Assembly (NCBI GenBank): GCA_036507955.1
Contig: DATCIH010000093.1
Location: 1 to 58,382, forward strand
DNA: 58,382 bases
Direction: 5' to 3'
From: DATCIH01 sp036507955
GTDB taxonomy: Bacteria; Bacillota; Clostridia; Clostridiales; Clostridiaceae
Positions 9,206 to 17,672 of this stretch are shown here, one piece after another. The notes beneath the pieces were generated by a model. It was not told where the DNA came from. It saw only the letters and a list, made by a program, of their open reading frames with translations, and made no database searches. Numbering within the stretch: the stretch's first letter is position 1; each line of letters opens with the position of its first letter. The position numbers were made by a program, and so were the translations under genes.

Positions 9206-11056
9206 ATGCTTGCTAGGCTGAAAAATTTTATTATAGGAAAAGCTTTGAGCAATGAACAATTATCGGGGGAAAAATTTAGTATATTTTGGGGACTACCTAT
9301 TCTTTCTAGTGATGCAATGTCTTCGGTAGCTTATGCAGGAGAAGCAATTTTGTTAGTTCTAATGCCAGTGGTTGGTATGAAATCTTACAAGTACATGTTT
9401 TTTGCAGCCCTACTAATAGTGTTATTGCTTTTTATTTTGGTATTTTCTTATAGCCAAACAATTGATGCTTACCCAAAGGGTGGCGGTTCATATATTGTTG
9501 CTAAGGACAATTTGGGAGAAATACCATCATTGACAGCTGCAGCAGCCCTTTCCATCGATTATATATTGACAGTAGCTGGTTAGTATAAGCGCTGGAACTG
9601 CGGCTATCACCTCCGCATTAATATTTTTATTACCTTACAAAACAGAAATTGCTTTAACAATAATACTTTTAATGACTATTGGAAATCTAAGAGGGATGAA
9701 GGATTCTGCTAGGTTATTTGGTATTCCTACATACTTATTTCTTATAACTACAATAGCCTTGATTGTTGTTGGTATATTTAAAGTTAAGGTCTTAGGGGTT
9801 GTACCCCACCCTTTTTATACAGATTATAAATACCCCGTAGGAAACATAACCATATTACTATTTCTTAAAGCCTTTGCGTCGGGATGTACTGCTCTTACAG
9901 GTATAGAAGCAGTAAGCGATGGAATACCTAATTTCAAAGAGCTCGCTCAAAAGAATGCAAAGTCTGTATTACTTTTATTAGCTACAATAATTTTGGTAAT
10001 ATTTGGTGGAATAGCTTATTTATCTACCTTATATACTGCAATTCCTGGAAGAGATGTGACAGCCCTCGCTCAAATAGCCCATAAGTTTTTGGTAATAGCT
10101 TTATGTTCTTCCTAGTACAAACTACAACAGCTATAATTTTGGTTATTGCTGCAAATACTGCCTATGTAGATTTACCTCTTCTTTTGTCCTTTATATCAAG
10201 GGATGGCTTTGCTCCTAAGCAATTTACTAAAAGAGGTAAAAGACTTAGCTTCTCAAATGGTATAACCTTACTTGCCTTAGCAGCAGCAATTTTAGTTTTA
10301 ATATTTGGGGCGGATGAATACAGGCTATTACCCTTATATGCAATAGGTGTTTTTATGCCCTTCACCTTATCTCAGTTTGGTATGTTTAAAAGATGACTTA
10401 AGTTTAAGAAACCTGGCTGGAAGCATAAGGCTGCAATCAATGGATTTGGTGCTACGGTAACCTTTTTTATCGCTATAGTTATTACCTGTACAAAATTTGT
10501 TCATGGAGCTTATATTATATGTATATTGATTCCAACCTTAGTACTAATAATGAAAGCTATTAAAAGACATTACACAAAGGTACATAAGCAATATAAATTA
10601 GATTTGTCTGAAAGACCTAAGGTAGTTGATTGCTTAGATAATTCTCAACATGTAGTAATACTTATTGAATACTTAAACAAGCCTTTTTTAAAGTGTCTAA
10701 ATTACGCAAAGCATGTATCCAGTAACATAGTTGCCTTTCATGTTTCCACAGATGCGGATGCAACAGAGTTATTAAAGAGAAGGTGGGAAGAATATAGTAT
10801 AGGGATTCCACTAATTATAAAGGAATCACATTTTAGGGACATTATACAGCCACTTATAAGCTTTATTGAATCTGAAGAACATGCATCAAAGCCAGGAGAA
10901 GTTGTTACTGTAGTTATAGCACAAGCAGTAATTACAAAGTGGTGGCAAGGAATACTCCATAAACAAACATCTTTCTTTATAAAAAATATGCTGTACAAGC
11001 ATAGAAATATCATAGTAACAACAGTGCCGTATATTATCGAAGATGATAAAAAGTAA
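9206..11056 (+). pseudogene. Second KimA-type importer, inactivated by two frameshifts and one stop
   Basis: The reading matches its upstream neighbour codon by codon, but three lesions break it. Near 9579 an extra G turns GCTGTTAGT into GCTGGTTAGT, ending the first piece at a TAG. Near 10085 a T is missing from a T run before GGTAATAGC. At 10394-10396 TGA replaces the TGG tryptophan that follows MFKR. Between lesions the protein is well kept, including GCTALTGIEAVSDGIP and the C-terminal domain, so inactivation looks recent. The start has a GGGGTG site like that of the intact copy. Sequencing error could explain one lesion but hardly all three. It is a tandem paralogue, not an identical repeat. 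Confidence 0.88.
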
Positions 11057-11085
11057 TTTTCAATTTAAAAAGTGGACAAGCGGAC

Positions 11086-11120
11086 AAAAAGGGGCATAAC
11101 TTTAGTTGTATCCCTTTTTT
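11086..11120. terminator. Bidirectional terminator between kimA pseudogene and response regulator
   Basis: AAAAAGGGG on the left pairs with CCCTTTTTT on the right, and ATAAC with GTTGT, around a short loop. The plus-strand side ends in a T run and the minus-strand side also reads into T residues. It lies between convergent genes and can serve both. Confidence 0.65.
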
Positions 11121-11140
11121 CTGCCTTTTTCCACCCGATT

Positions 11141-11707
11141 TTAGATAAATTCTTTTGAAATAGAATAAAACTTTTCAGCCAATATTTTATTACCTAAACT
11201 CTCATATGCTTTTCCAATAAGGTTATAAATTTCAGAGGAATCTATATATAAGGACAGAGCCTTTTTAAGTATATTTAAAGCTTCATGGGATTTATTTTCA
11301 TTGATTAGCTTTTGAGAGGTCTTAATAAAATAGTCTAAGGAATCTAGATCAGCTTTATTTAGGTCATCTAAAACTCCCCTTACTTTGTCCGCAGTAAAGG
11401 GTTTTTGAAGATAGGCTACAACACCTAGCTTTGTACATTCTATAGCATTTTTTACTGTAGCATAGGCTGTCATTATAACAACGGGGGTCCTAATACCCTC
11501 TTCCCTTATTTTCTTTAATATTTCTGTACCACTTAGTTCAGGCATCTTTATATCTAAAAAGGTCAAGGCTATTTCTTGTTTTTCAAGTATATCAAGACCA
11601 TCATATCCATTATTAACGGCGATAATTTCATAGCCTAAAAGCTCCAGACAAGTTGTAAGCATCATTCTTATGCTTTTAGTATCATCAATGATAAGTATTT
11701 TTTTCAT
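11141..11707 (-). CDS. Response regulator with receiver and TPR-like tail
   Basis: 188 residues. The receiver domain (1-115) has Asp8/Asp9, the phosphorylation site Asp52 in FLDIKMPE, Thr80 in MTAYAT and Lys102 in QKPF, all as in active receivers. No DNA-binding domain follows. The last 65 residues form a helical, tetratricopeptide-like segment (EALNILKKALSLY and YNLIGKAYESLG), which suggests output by protein contact. Its start overlaps the stop of the histidine kinase gene by four bases (ATGA), so the two are translated together and very likely form a cognate pair. Confidence 0.9.
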   Translation of the reverse strand: MKKILIIDDTKSIRMMLTTCLELLGYEIIAVNNGYDGLDILEKQEIALTFLDIKMPELSGTEILKKIREEGIRTPVVIMTAYATVKNAIECTKLGVVAYLQKPFTADKVRGVLDDLNKADLDSLDYFIKTSQKLINENKSHEALNILKKALSLYIDSSEIYNLIGKAYESLGNKILAEKFYSISKEFI

Positions 11708-13542
11708 ACTTCCTCCTCAGGTTTCACAGGAATTGTAAAAATAAAGGTGCTGCCTTCCCCGAGCTTACTTTCACACCATATCTCTCCACCCTGGTATTTT
11801 ATGATTTCTTTTGCAATTGCAAGACCCAAACCTGTTCCCTTAGTTTCAGAATCATAACCTTTCACTTGTACAAACTTATCGAAAATTCTATCTTGATAAT
11901 CCTCAGGTATACCCATACCGTTATCTTTAACAAAGATACATACATGATTTAATTTTAAGGAAGCGGTGATTATAATTTTTCCTCCAACACTTGAGTATTT
12001 TAAACTATTTGAAATAAGATTGTTTAGTGCCCATACTGTTTTATCCATATCTACCGAAACACTAGGTAGACTATTTTCAACCTCATTTTGCAGGTACACG
12101 CTTTTCGCCTTAGCTTGCTCGTAAAAGACTTTATAGCTTTTTTCAATTATATCCTTAACTTCATAAGTTCCTATATTGAAAATTGTATCCTTAGATTCTA
12201 CCTTAGACAAAGATAATAGATCATTTACTAAGGCTAGTAGCCTGTCACCATTATCTGAGATATCATTTATTAAAGCATTTTGTTTTTCATTTAGTATCCC
12301 TATTTTAGCTTCCTTAAGCAAGCTTGCTCCAAACATTATAGAGGTTAAAGGGGTTTTAAACTCATGGGATATGGTTTCAATAAAAGTTGATTTCATATTT
12401 TCAACTGTTTTAAGAGCTGTAACATTTTGGAGGAGGATAACCACTCCAGAAATCTTCATATGATTATATTTTAATACATTTACGATTACATTAAAATAGT
12501 AATCCTTATGGTTTATATGAATAAGCATTATCTTTTCATCTGACTCAATTTCACCTGAATTGTAAATATTCTCAATGTGATCAAATAGAGTTTTATTTTC
12601 TAAGATTAAAGAAACATGCTTATTTATTGCAAAATCTTCTTTTATGTTAAAGAAATTTTCCCAGGCCTCATTTATTAATACCACTTTATAGCTCATATCA
12701 AGGACTATTAGAGGATCAGAGAAACTTCTAACTATTGCTAGTGATTTCACCTTTTCCTCATATAGTTTACCTAGGGTGCTATCTTCAAATTGCTTTAATC
12801 TTTTGGTCATATTGTTAAATTCTACTGTGAGTTCACCTATCTCATCTGAAGATAATATTGGAGCAATTTTTTCTAAGTTTCCTTCTTTAACTGCTTTAAT
12901 AATGCTCATTAAGGAATATATAGGATAAAGAATTTTTTTAAGGGACACTATTGAGATGATAAAACCAATTATTATAATAACTATTGATATAGCTATAATT
13001 ATATAAAAGGATTTCTGGGCAAATTCAGTTACAGCATTTTTTCTATTAAACATAGAGTTTTCATTTAAATCAGATATTGATTTAAGAAGGGAGGTGATTT
13101 TGGAGGAGGATGCTTTTATATTATTATTAAAGTATATAAGTGGCTCCTCATTTTTATTAATAACTATCTTCTGAAGATTGTTGAATAAACTTACATAATT
13201 TGTATAGGCAAGGTTTAGACTATCTACAAGGTTACCTTCTCCTTTTTCCGTTACATTATTAGCCACAATGGAGTATTGCTTTAAGAAATAATCATTATTT
13301 GTATCAAAAGAGCTAATCTCCTCTTTTGATATTATATAACTAAGTATTGCTTCATTTTCTTTTTCTAGGGCTTCATTCATATTATTAATAGCTTTTATGC
13401 TTTTGTAATTATCTGACATTATTCCATTTATACTCTTACCTAAGCTATATATACTGATGCTGGAACAAAGTGCTATTATTCCAGCCATAATAACCAAACA
13501 AAGAAAAACAGAGAAAAATTTTGTGCTTAATCTTTTAAACAT
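11704..13542 (-). CDS. Membrane sensor histidine kinase (HAMP-PAS-HisKA-HATPase)
   Basis: 612 residues from the ATG at 13542, which has GGAGG five bases upstream. A membrane segment at about 8-32, an outside sensor region of about 140 residues, a second membrane segment (about 178-204), a HAMP linker (about 205-258), a PAS domain (about 265-375) and the kinase core follow in order. The phosphoacceptor is His393 in SHEFKTPLTS. The ATP-binding domain shows NNLISNSLKYS, DNGMGIP and GTGLGLAI. The sensor region is helical, like the four-helix-bundle ligand domains, and its signal is unknown. The cognate regulator is the overlapping downstream gene. Confidence 0.92.
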   Translation of the reverse strand: MFKRLSTKFFSVFLCLVIMAGIIALCSSISIYSLGKSINGIMSDNYKSIKAINNMNEALEKENEAILSYIISKEEISSFDTNNDYFLKQYSIVANNVTEKGEGNLVDSLNLAYTNYVSLFNNLQKIVINKNEEPLIYFNNNIKASSSKITSLLKSISDLNENSMFNRKNAVTEFAQKSFYIIIAISIVIIIIGFIISIVSLKKILYPIYSLMSIIKAVKEGNLEKIAPILSSDEIGELTVEFNNMTKRLKQFEDSTLGKLYEEKVKSLAIVRSFSDPLIVLDMSYKVVLINEAWENFFNIKEDFAINKHVSLILENKTLFDHIENIYNSGEIESDEKIMLIHINHKDYYFNVIVNVLKYNHMKISGVVILLQNVTALKTVENMKSTFIETISHEFKTPLTSIMFGASLLKEAKIGILNEKQNALINDISDNGDRLLALVNDLLSLSKVESKDTIFNIGTYEVKDIIEKSYKVFYEQAKAKSVYLQNEVENSLPSVSVDMDKTVWALNNLISNSLKYSSVGGKIIITASLKLNHVCIFVKDNGMGIPEDYQDRIFDKFVQVKGYDSETKGTGLGLAIAKEIIKYQGGEIWCESKLGEGSTFIFTIPVKPEEEV

Positions 13543-13732
13543 AGAAACCTCCATTTGATAATAATCTTACTTCATTATAGTTTATTTGTATTCTCATAGA
13601 TAGGGAAAGAATTTAGTAGTATTTGTAGATTTATAAGGAATTCAAATATAATGGAAATTGAATTTTAAGTATATTTCGTTTATACTTAAATTATAAACAC
13701 TTTTTATAAATAAAATGAAGGTTGGGAACATA

Positions 13733-14428
13733 ATGATGAAGACCTTGTCTGAAGATATAAAAATAAAATTGTTAAAAGAAAGAATATTAAAGTCTGGAAT
13801 AAAGCCTCTTAGAATAAAGTCCTTTAAGTCTAAAGGCAAATTTAATGTAGAATTTACAAAATGGTATAGAGAAATATTATCGCTAAGCACGGAATTTATA
13901 AATTTTTCGGAAGCAATAACTGGGATTAAAAATAGTTGTTACCAGGGTTGTGAAAAGTGTTGCAATCAAGCCATTGAAGTATATGGTTTTGAGGTTATAC
14001 CTATTATTACTTATTTAGAACAAGAAAAAAAAACGCATATATTGAAAAAAGCTATAGAGTATTCAAATATAATTGAAGAAAGGCTATTAAATAAGCCAAT
14101 ACAGGATTTAGAGGATTTAGAACTCTTTAATTACAAAAATGCTTACAAGCAGGAGAAGCTTCCTTGTATATTTTTAAAGGAGGGGTCCTGCAGTATATAC
14201 CCAGTTAGACCAATTTGTTGTTCCATTTATTACTCTTATGGAGATAATGATAAATGTAATTTAGATTACAATGATAGAGCAGATTGCTCAAGCTACGAAG
14301 AGGTTGAAAACTACATAAATTTTAAAATAATATCCTTTTTAAAGCTTAATAAAAAGATACTTTCATCCAGCTATAAATATTACAATATTGCACCATTGCC
14401 AATAGCTATTAGAGACTTTTTGTTATAG
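13733..14428 (+). CDS. YkgJ-type cysteine cluster protein
   Basis: About 231 residues with the CxxCxxCC-type cluster of the YkgJ family: CYQGCEKCC near residue 68, then CIFLKEGSCSIY and RPICC about 80 residues later. The family is thought to bind zinc or an iron-sulfur cluster, with no settled role. The first in-frame ATG is at 13715, but only the pair of ATGs at 13733 and 13736 has any ribosome-site-like purine run (AAGGTTGGG), so 13733 is preferred with doubt. The next gene starts about 40 bases downstream on the same strand. Confidence 0.78.
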   Translation: MMKTLSEDIKIKLLKERILKSGIKPLRIKSFKSKGKFNVEFTKWYREILSLSTEFINFSEAITGIKNSCYQGCEKCCNQAIEVYGFEVIPIITYLEQEKKTHILKKAIEYSNIIEERLLNKPIQDLEDLELFNYKNAYKQEKLPCIFLKEGSCSIYPVRPICCSIYYSYGDNDKCNLDYNDRADCSSYEEVENYINFKIISFLKLNKKILSSSYKYYNIAPLPIAIRDFLL

Positions 14429-14470
14429 AATATAATAAAGATTTTTTTTATTTGAGTGGGGGGTATATTT

Positions 14471-15088
14471 TTGAATATTATTTTAGTAAGGCATGGACAA
14501 TCTGTTGCTGACATAGAGGGTAAATATGAAGGACGAGCAAGCTTTCCCCTTACAGAGCTAGGATATAATCAAGCGGAGCTTGCAGCTAAATGGTTATGTG
14601 AAAATTTCAATATAGAGCTTTTATATAGTAGCCCTCTAATAAGAGCAGCCCAAACCGCTGAAATAATAGGAAAAAAACTGAATTTAAAGGTTGTTTTCGA
14701 AGATGGTCTTATGGAACTTGATAATGGACTTGTATCTGGGTTACTTAGAGAAGAAGCAAATAAAAAGTATCCTATTCCAAAGGGGGGGTTTAGGCCCTAT
14801 GAACATTTTGGGAAAACAGGCGAAACCTTAATAGTTTTTAGAGCAAGAGTAGAAAGTTTTTGGTGTGAATTTATAGATAAACGTGAAGAGGATAATACTA
14901 AATGTGTATGTATTGTAGCTCATGGAAATATGATTTCAACGCTTTATAAATGCTTTTTAAATCTTCCAATAAGTTCAGAGGTGCATTTTACAACTGGGGA
15001 TACTGGAATACATAGCTGGCAAATAGAGAAAGGTGTGAAAAATATAATATTTTCAAACTATCTGGAGCATTTAAAAGTGCTAAAATGA
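14471..15088 (+). CDS. Histidine phosphatase (phosphoglycerate mutase-like)
   Basis: 205 residues with the LVRHG signature at the N-terminus (His7 as phosphate acceptor), RGRAS-like arginines (EGRASFPLTELG), the SSPLIRAAQTA motif and VAHGN near residue 155 for the second histidine. It is a branch 1 histidine phosphatase. Substrates in this branch range from phosphoglycerate to alpha-ribazole phosphate. The start is a TTG at 14471, seven bases after a GGGGGG run, because no ATG fits the conserved N-terminus. It is 19 bases from the kinase-like gene that follows. Confidence 0.85.
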   Translation: MNIILVRHGQSVADIEGKYEGRASFPLTELGYNQAELAAKWLCENFNIELLYSSPLIRAAQTAEIIGKKLNLKVVFEDGLMELDNGLVSGLLREEANKKYPIPKGGFRPYEHFGKTGETLIVFRARVESFWCEFIDKREEDNTKCVCIVAHGNMISTLYKCFLNLPISSEVHFTTGDTGIHSWQIEKGVKNIIFSNYLEHLKVLK

Positions 15089-15107
15089 AACTAGAAGGAG
15101 AATTGAT

Positions 15108-15953
15108 TTGGAAGCGGTTGGGAGGAAATTCTCAGTTCCTATAGAAATGTGCCTAAAGAAGGTACTAGAAGAAGGTAAAGGGGTTATTATATTAGCAGGT
15201 CCTTCTTTATGTGGTAAGGGAGAGATAGGAAAGGCTTTATGTTCTATTTTATCTATTCCAACAAAAAGATACTTATCTATGGGAGATATATTAAGACAAA
15301 CAATTGAAGAAGCCAAAATAAATGAGTCCTTTAAGAAGGATTTAGCTATTAAATATAATATTAGCTATAAAATTTCTATATTTGATCCAGACTATAATAA
15401 TAAGGAGGATATACAAAAAGCAAGATTACATGAAGAAGATGTTATTTCCTATTTAAGTCTTAAATCTAATAATATATCTCAATTTGATTGGTTAGAGTAT
15501 TGCGTATTAAACGGTGTTTTGGTTCCAGACCAATGTACAACAAGTGTATTTGATGCCTTACTTGAGAATTCAAAGGAGCTACAAAATAGTATATTCATTT
15601 TGGATGGACATCCCAGAACTGTTGTAGCCGCAGCTCATATGCTTAAAACTTTAGATAAATTAAAAATACCAGTGATTAAAGTGTTTCACTTATTTATTAC
15701 GAAAGAAGAAATGAAAGCTCGAGGCCTAGATAGAAACAGAGCTGATGATAATCTAGATAGTCTAAAAAGAAGATATAAATTTTACATGGACCATGTTCAA
15801 CCAGCCATAAGCTTAATAAAAAATAAAATAGGTTATAAAAATACATGCTTAATTGACGCAAACCAACCTGTTTATTTTAATAACGGAGAGCTTGATTTAG
15901 AGTCTTCAATTAATAATGTAGTGTTAAGTGTTTTATTAGCTTTAGGAAACTAA
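15108..15953 (+). CDS. Adenylate-kinase-like P-loop protein
   Basis: 281 residues with three marks of nucleoside monophosphate kinases: a P-loop GPSLCGKGEIGK (about 26-37), SMGDILRQ (about 62-69) where adenylate kinases have SxGDMLR, and LDGHPRT (about 168-174) matching DGFPRT. The usual P-loop threonine (GKGT) is replaced by glutamate, and no four-cysteine LID zinc site is seen. The long insert between the second and third motifs (about 100 residues) is also unusual. It may phosphorylate a non-standard substrate or have lost activity. The TTG start has AAGGAG seven bases before it. It lies in the same unit as the phosphatase and the GH130 enzyme. Confidence 0.65.
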   Translation: MEAVGRKFSVPIEMCLKKVLEEGKGVIILAGPSLCGKGEIGKALCSILSIPTKRYLSMGDILRQTIEEAKINESFKKDLAIKYNISYKISIFDPDYNNKEDIQKARLHEEDVISYLSLKSNNISQFDWLEYCVLNGVLVPDQCTTSVFDALLENSKELQNSIFILDGHPRTVVAAAHMLKTLDKLKIPVIKVFHLFITKEEMKARGLDRNRADDNLDSLKRRYKFYMDHVQPAISLIKNKIGYKNTCLIDANQPVYFNNGELDLESSINNVVLSVLLALGN

Positions 15954-15991
15954 AACTTTAAAATAGTGATAAAATATTAGGAGGAATTTAC

Positions 15992-17005
15992 ATGGTAAAG
16001 ATAATTGGTGATAATTTAAGCAATATACCTTGGCAGGATAAGCCACAAGGCTATGAAGGAGTAGTATGGAGACATGAGGGTAATCCAATAATCGGTTGGA
16101 ATCCTACAAAGCAAACTGCAAGAGTGTACAATAGTTCTGTTACTTTTTTTAACGGTCAATTTGTTGGAATCTTTAGAGCTGACCATAAGGATGGAAAGGC
16201 ACAAATTCATGTTGGCTTTAGCGCAGATGGTCTTAAATGGGATGTAGAAGATGAAAAGATTCATTGGAAGGATGAAGCGGGACTTGATTATGAACCTAAT
16301 TATTCCTATGATCCAAGACTTGTTCAAATAGGGGATATTTTTTATATAGTATGGTGTACTGATTTTGGCGGAGCTTCCCTTGGCTTTGGAATGACAAAAG
16401 ATTTTAAAGAGTTTACAAGGCTAGAAAACCCATTTATACCTTTTAACAGAAATGGAGTTTTATTTCCAAGAAAGATTAATGGAAATTATATGCTTCTAAG
16501 TAGACCAAGTGACAGTGGGCATACCCCCTTTGGAGATATATTTATAAGCGAAAGTCCTGATCTTGTTTATTGGGGTAAACATAGGAGAGTTATGGCAAAG
16601 GGTGGCTCAGGTTGGTGGCAGGCAACTAAGATAGGAGCTGGTGCAGTACCTATAGAAACGTCTGAAGGATGGCTGCTTTTATATCATGGTGTATCTGGAA
16701 CCTGTAACGGTTTTGTATATAGCTTTGGTGCTGCTATACTAGATATAGATACTCCTTCAAAAGTATTGTATAGAACTAAAAATTATTTATTAACTCCAGA
16801 GATGCCTTATGAAACCACAGGGTTTGTACCTAATGTAGCCTTCCCATGTGCCACTTTAAATGATGCAGCAACTGGTAGGATAGCAATATATTATGGAGCC
16901 GCAGACACCAATCTTGCTGTAGCTTATACTAAGGTTGATGAATTAGTTGATTATATTAAAGCTAATTCAGAGCTTGTAGCTGGAGATAAGGAAGACTATA
17001 GATAA
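15992..17005 (+). CDS. Glycoside hydrolase family 130 (beta-mannoside phosphorylase-like)
   Basis: 337 residues, single five-bladed propeller. Typical GH130 features are RVYNSSV near residue 44, FRADHKDG near 62, a DPRLV motif near 108 and YHGV and YYGAADT motifs near the C-terminus. The DPR aspartate is the likely catalytic acid, and conserved arginines and histidines bind phosphate. Known members phosphorolyse beta-1,4- or beta-1,2-mannosides to mannose-1-phosphate. There is no signal peptide, so it acts inside the cell. AGGAGG precedes the ATG. The next gene's ribosome site overlaps this stop, which indicates tight coupling. The precise substrate, and phosphorylase against hydrolase, cannot be told from this view. 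Confidence 0.88.
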   Translation: MVKIIGDNLSNIPWQDKPQGYEGVVWRHEGNPIIGWNPTKQTARVYNSSVTFFNGQFVGIFRADHKDGKAQIHVGFSADGLKWDVEDEKIHWKDEAGLDYEPNYSYDPRLVQIGDIFYIVWCTDFGGASLGFGMTKDFKEFTRLENPFIPFNRNGVLFPRKINGNYMLLSRPSDSGHTPFGDIFISESPDLVYWGKHRRVMAKGGSGWWQATKIGAGAVPIETSEGWLLLYHGVSGTCNGFVYSFGAAILDIDTPSKVLYRTKNYLLTPEMPYETTGFVPNVAFPCATLNDAATGRIAIYYGAADTNLAVAYTKVDELVDYIKANSELVAGDKEDYR

Positions 17006-17017
17006 AGGAGAGTAATA

Positions 17018-17656
17018 TTGATTAAGGATTCGTTAGTTCAGATAATAACCACAATAGCTTTAAGTTTGGTCATATTATGTATTTCCATAGAGCTTACAGT
17101 GAGCTTTAAGCCTCTATTTTATTATGACATCAATGCTTTACATATAGAACAGGACGCTTCCATGAACAGGGGGGATATAGTTAAGAATTATGATTATCTC
17201 ATAAATTTCGTATATAGTAGAGATAAGGTTAATTTTAAACTCCCTACGCTTCCAAGTTCCGTAGATGCTTCTGAACATTTTTATCAAGTGAAAAATCTAT
17301 TTATTGAAATGTCATATATATTAGTGGGAGGAATAATTATCCTAGTCTTAGGGGTTATATATTCTATTAGAAAGAAGCAATTTAAATTTCTAAACTGGGG
17401 ACCGATATTATTAACTTCCTTCATTGTTATTATGGGAATATTTTTCACAACAAACTTTGATGAAACCTTTACTATTTTTCATAAACTATTTTTCAGAAAT
17501 AGTTTATGGCTTTTTGATCCTAATACGGATCCTGTAATAACTATGTTACCAGAGACCTTCTTTTTACATTGTGGAATAATGATCTTAGCAATTATTTTGA
17601 TTAGTTCTTGTTTACTAATATTGTTAGGAAAAAAATTAAAGAAGTATAAGTCATAA
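17018..17656 (+). CDS. TIGR01906-type (DUF1461) integral membrane protein
   Basis: 212 residues with four hydrophobic segments (about 8-28, 105-127, 133-152 and 185-207) and a soluble loop of about 75 residues after the first. This layout, with the RGDIVKNYDYLI stretch in the loop, matches the TIGR01906 family, whose function is unknown. A TTG start is used with AAGGAG seven bases upstream. The gene is last in the unit beginning at 13733. Its stop lies inside a hairpin shared with convergent rarA, and the two coding regions overlap by six bases. Confidence 0.8.
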   Translation: MIKDSLVQIITTIALSLVILCISIELTVSFKPLFYYDINALHIEQDASMNRGDIVKNYDYLINFVYSRDKVNFKLPTLPSSVDASEHFYQVKNLFIEMSYILVGGIIILVLGVIYSIRKKQFKFLNWGPILLTSFIVIMGIFFTTNFDETFTIFHKLFFRNSLWLFDPNTDPVITMLPETFFLHCGIMILAIILISSCLLILLGKKLKKYKS

Positions 17657-17672
17657 AGGCTTATACTTCTTT
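17638..17672. terminator. Bidirectional terminator within overlapping gene ends
   Basis: AAAGAAGTATAAG (17638-17650) and CTTATACTTCTTT (17660-17672) form a perfect 13-base stem with a 9-base loop. Both strands read into T residues. Both stop codons (TAA at 17654-17656 and TGA on the minus strand at 17653-17651) lie in the loop. Confidence 0.85.

Noticed and set aside
10394..10396. In-frame TGA in the second KimA gene read as tryptophan
   Set aside because: All other genes use TGA as stop, and two frameshifts also break this gene, so recoding is not needed.
12940..12960. GGGACACT inside the histidine kinase gene as another repeat copy
   Set aside because: It has no matching second arm and lies in coding sequence, so it is a chance match.
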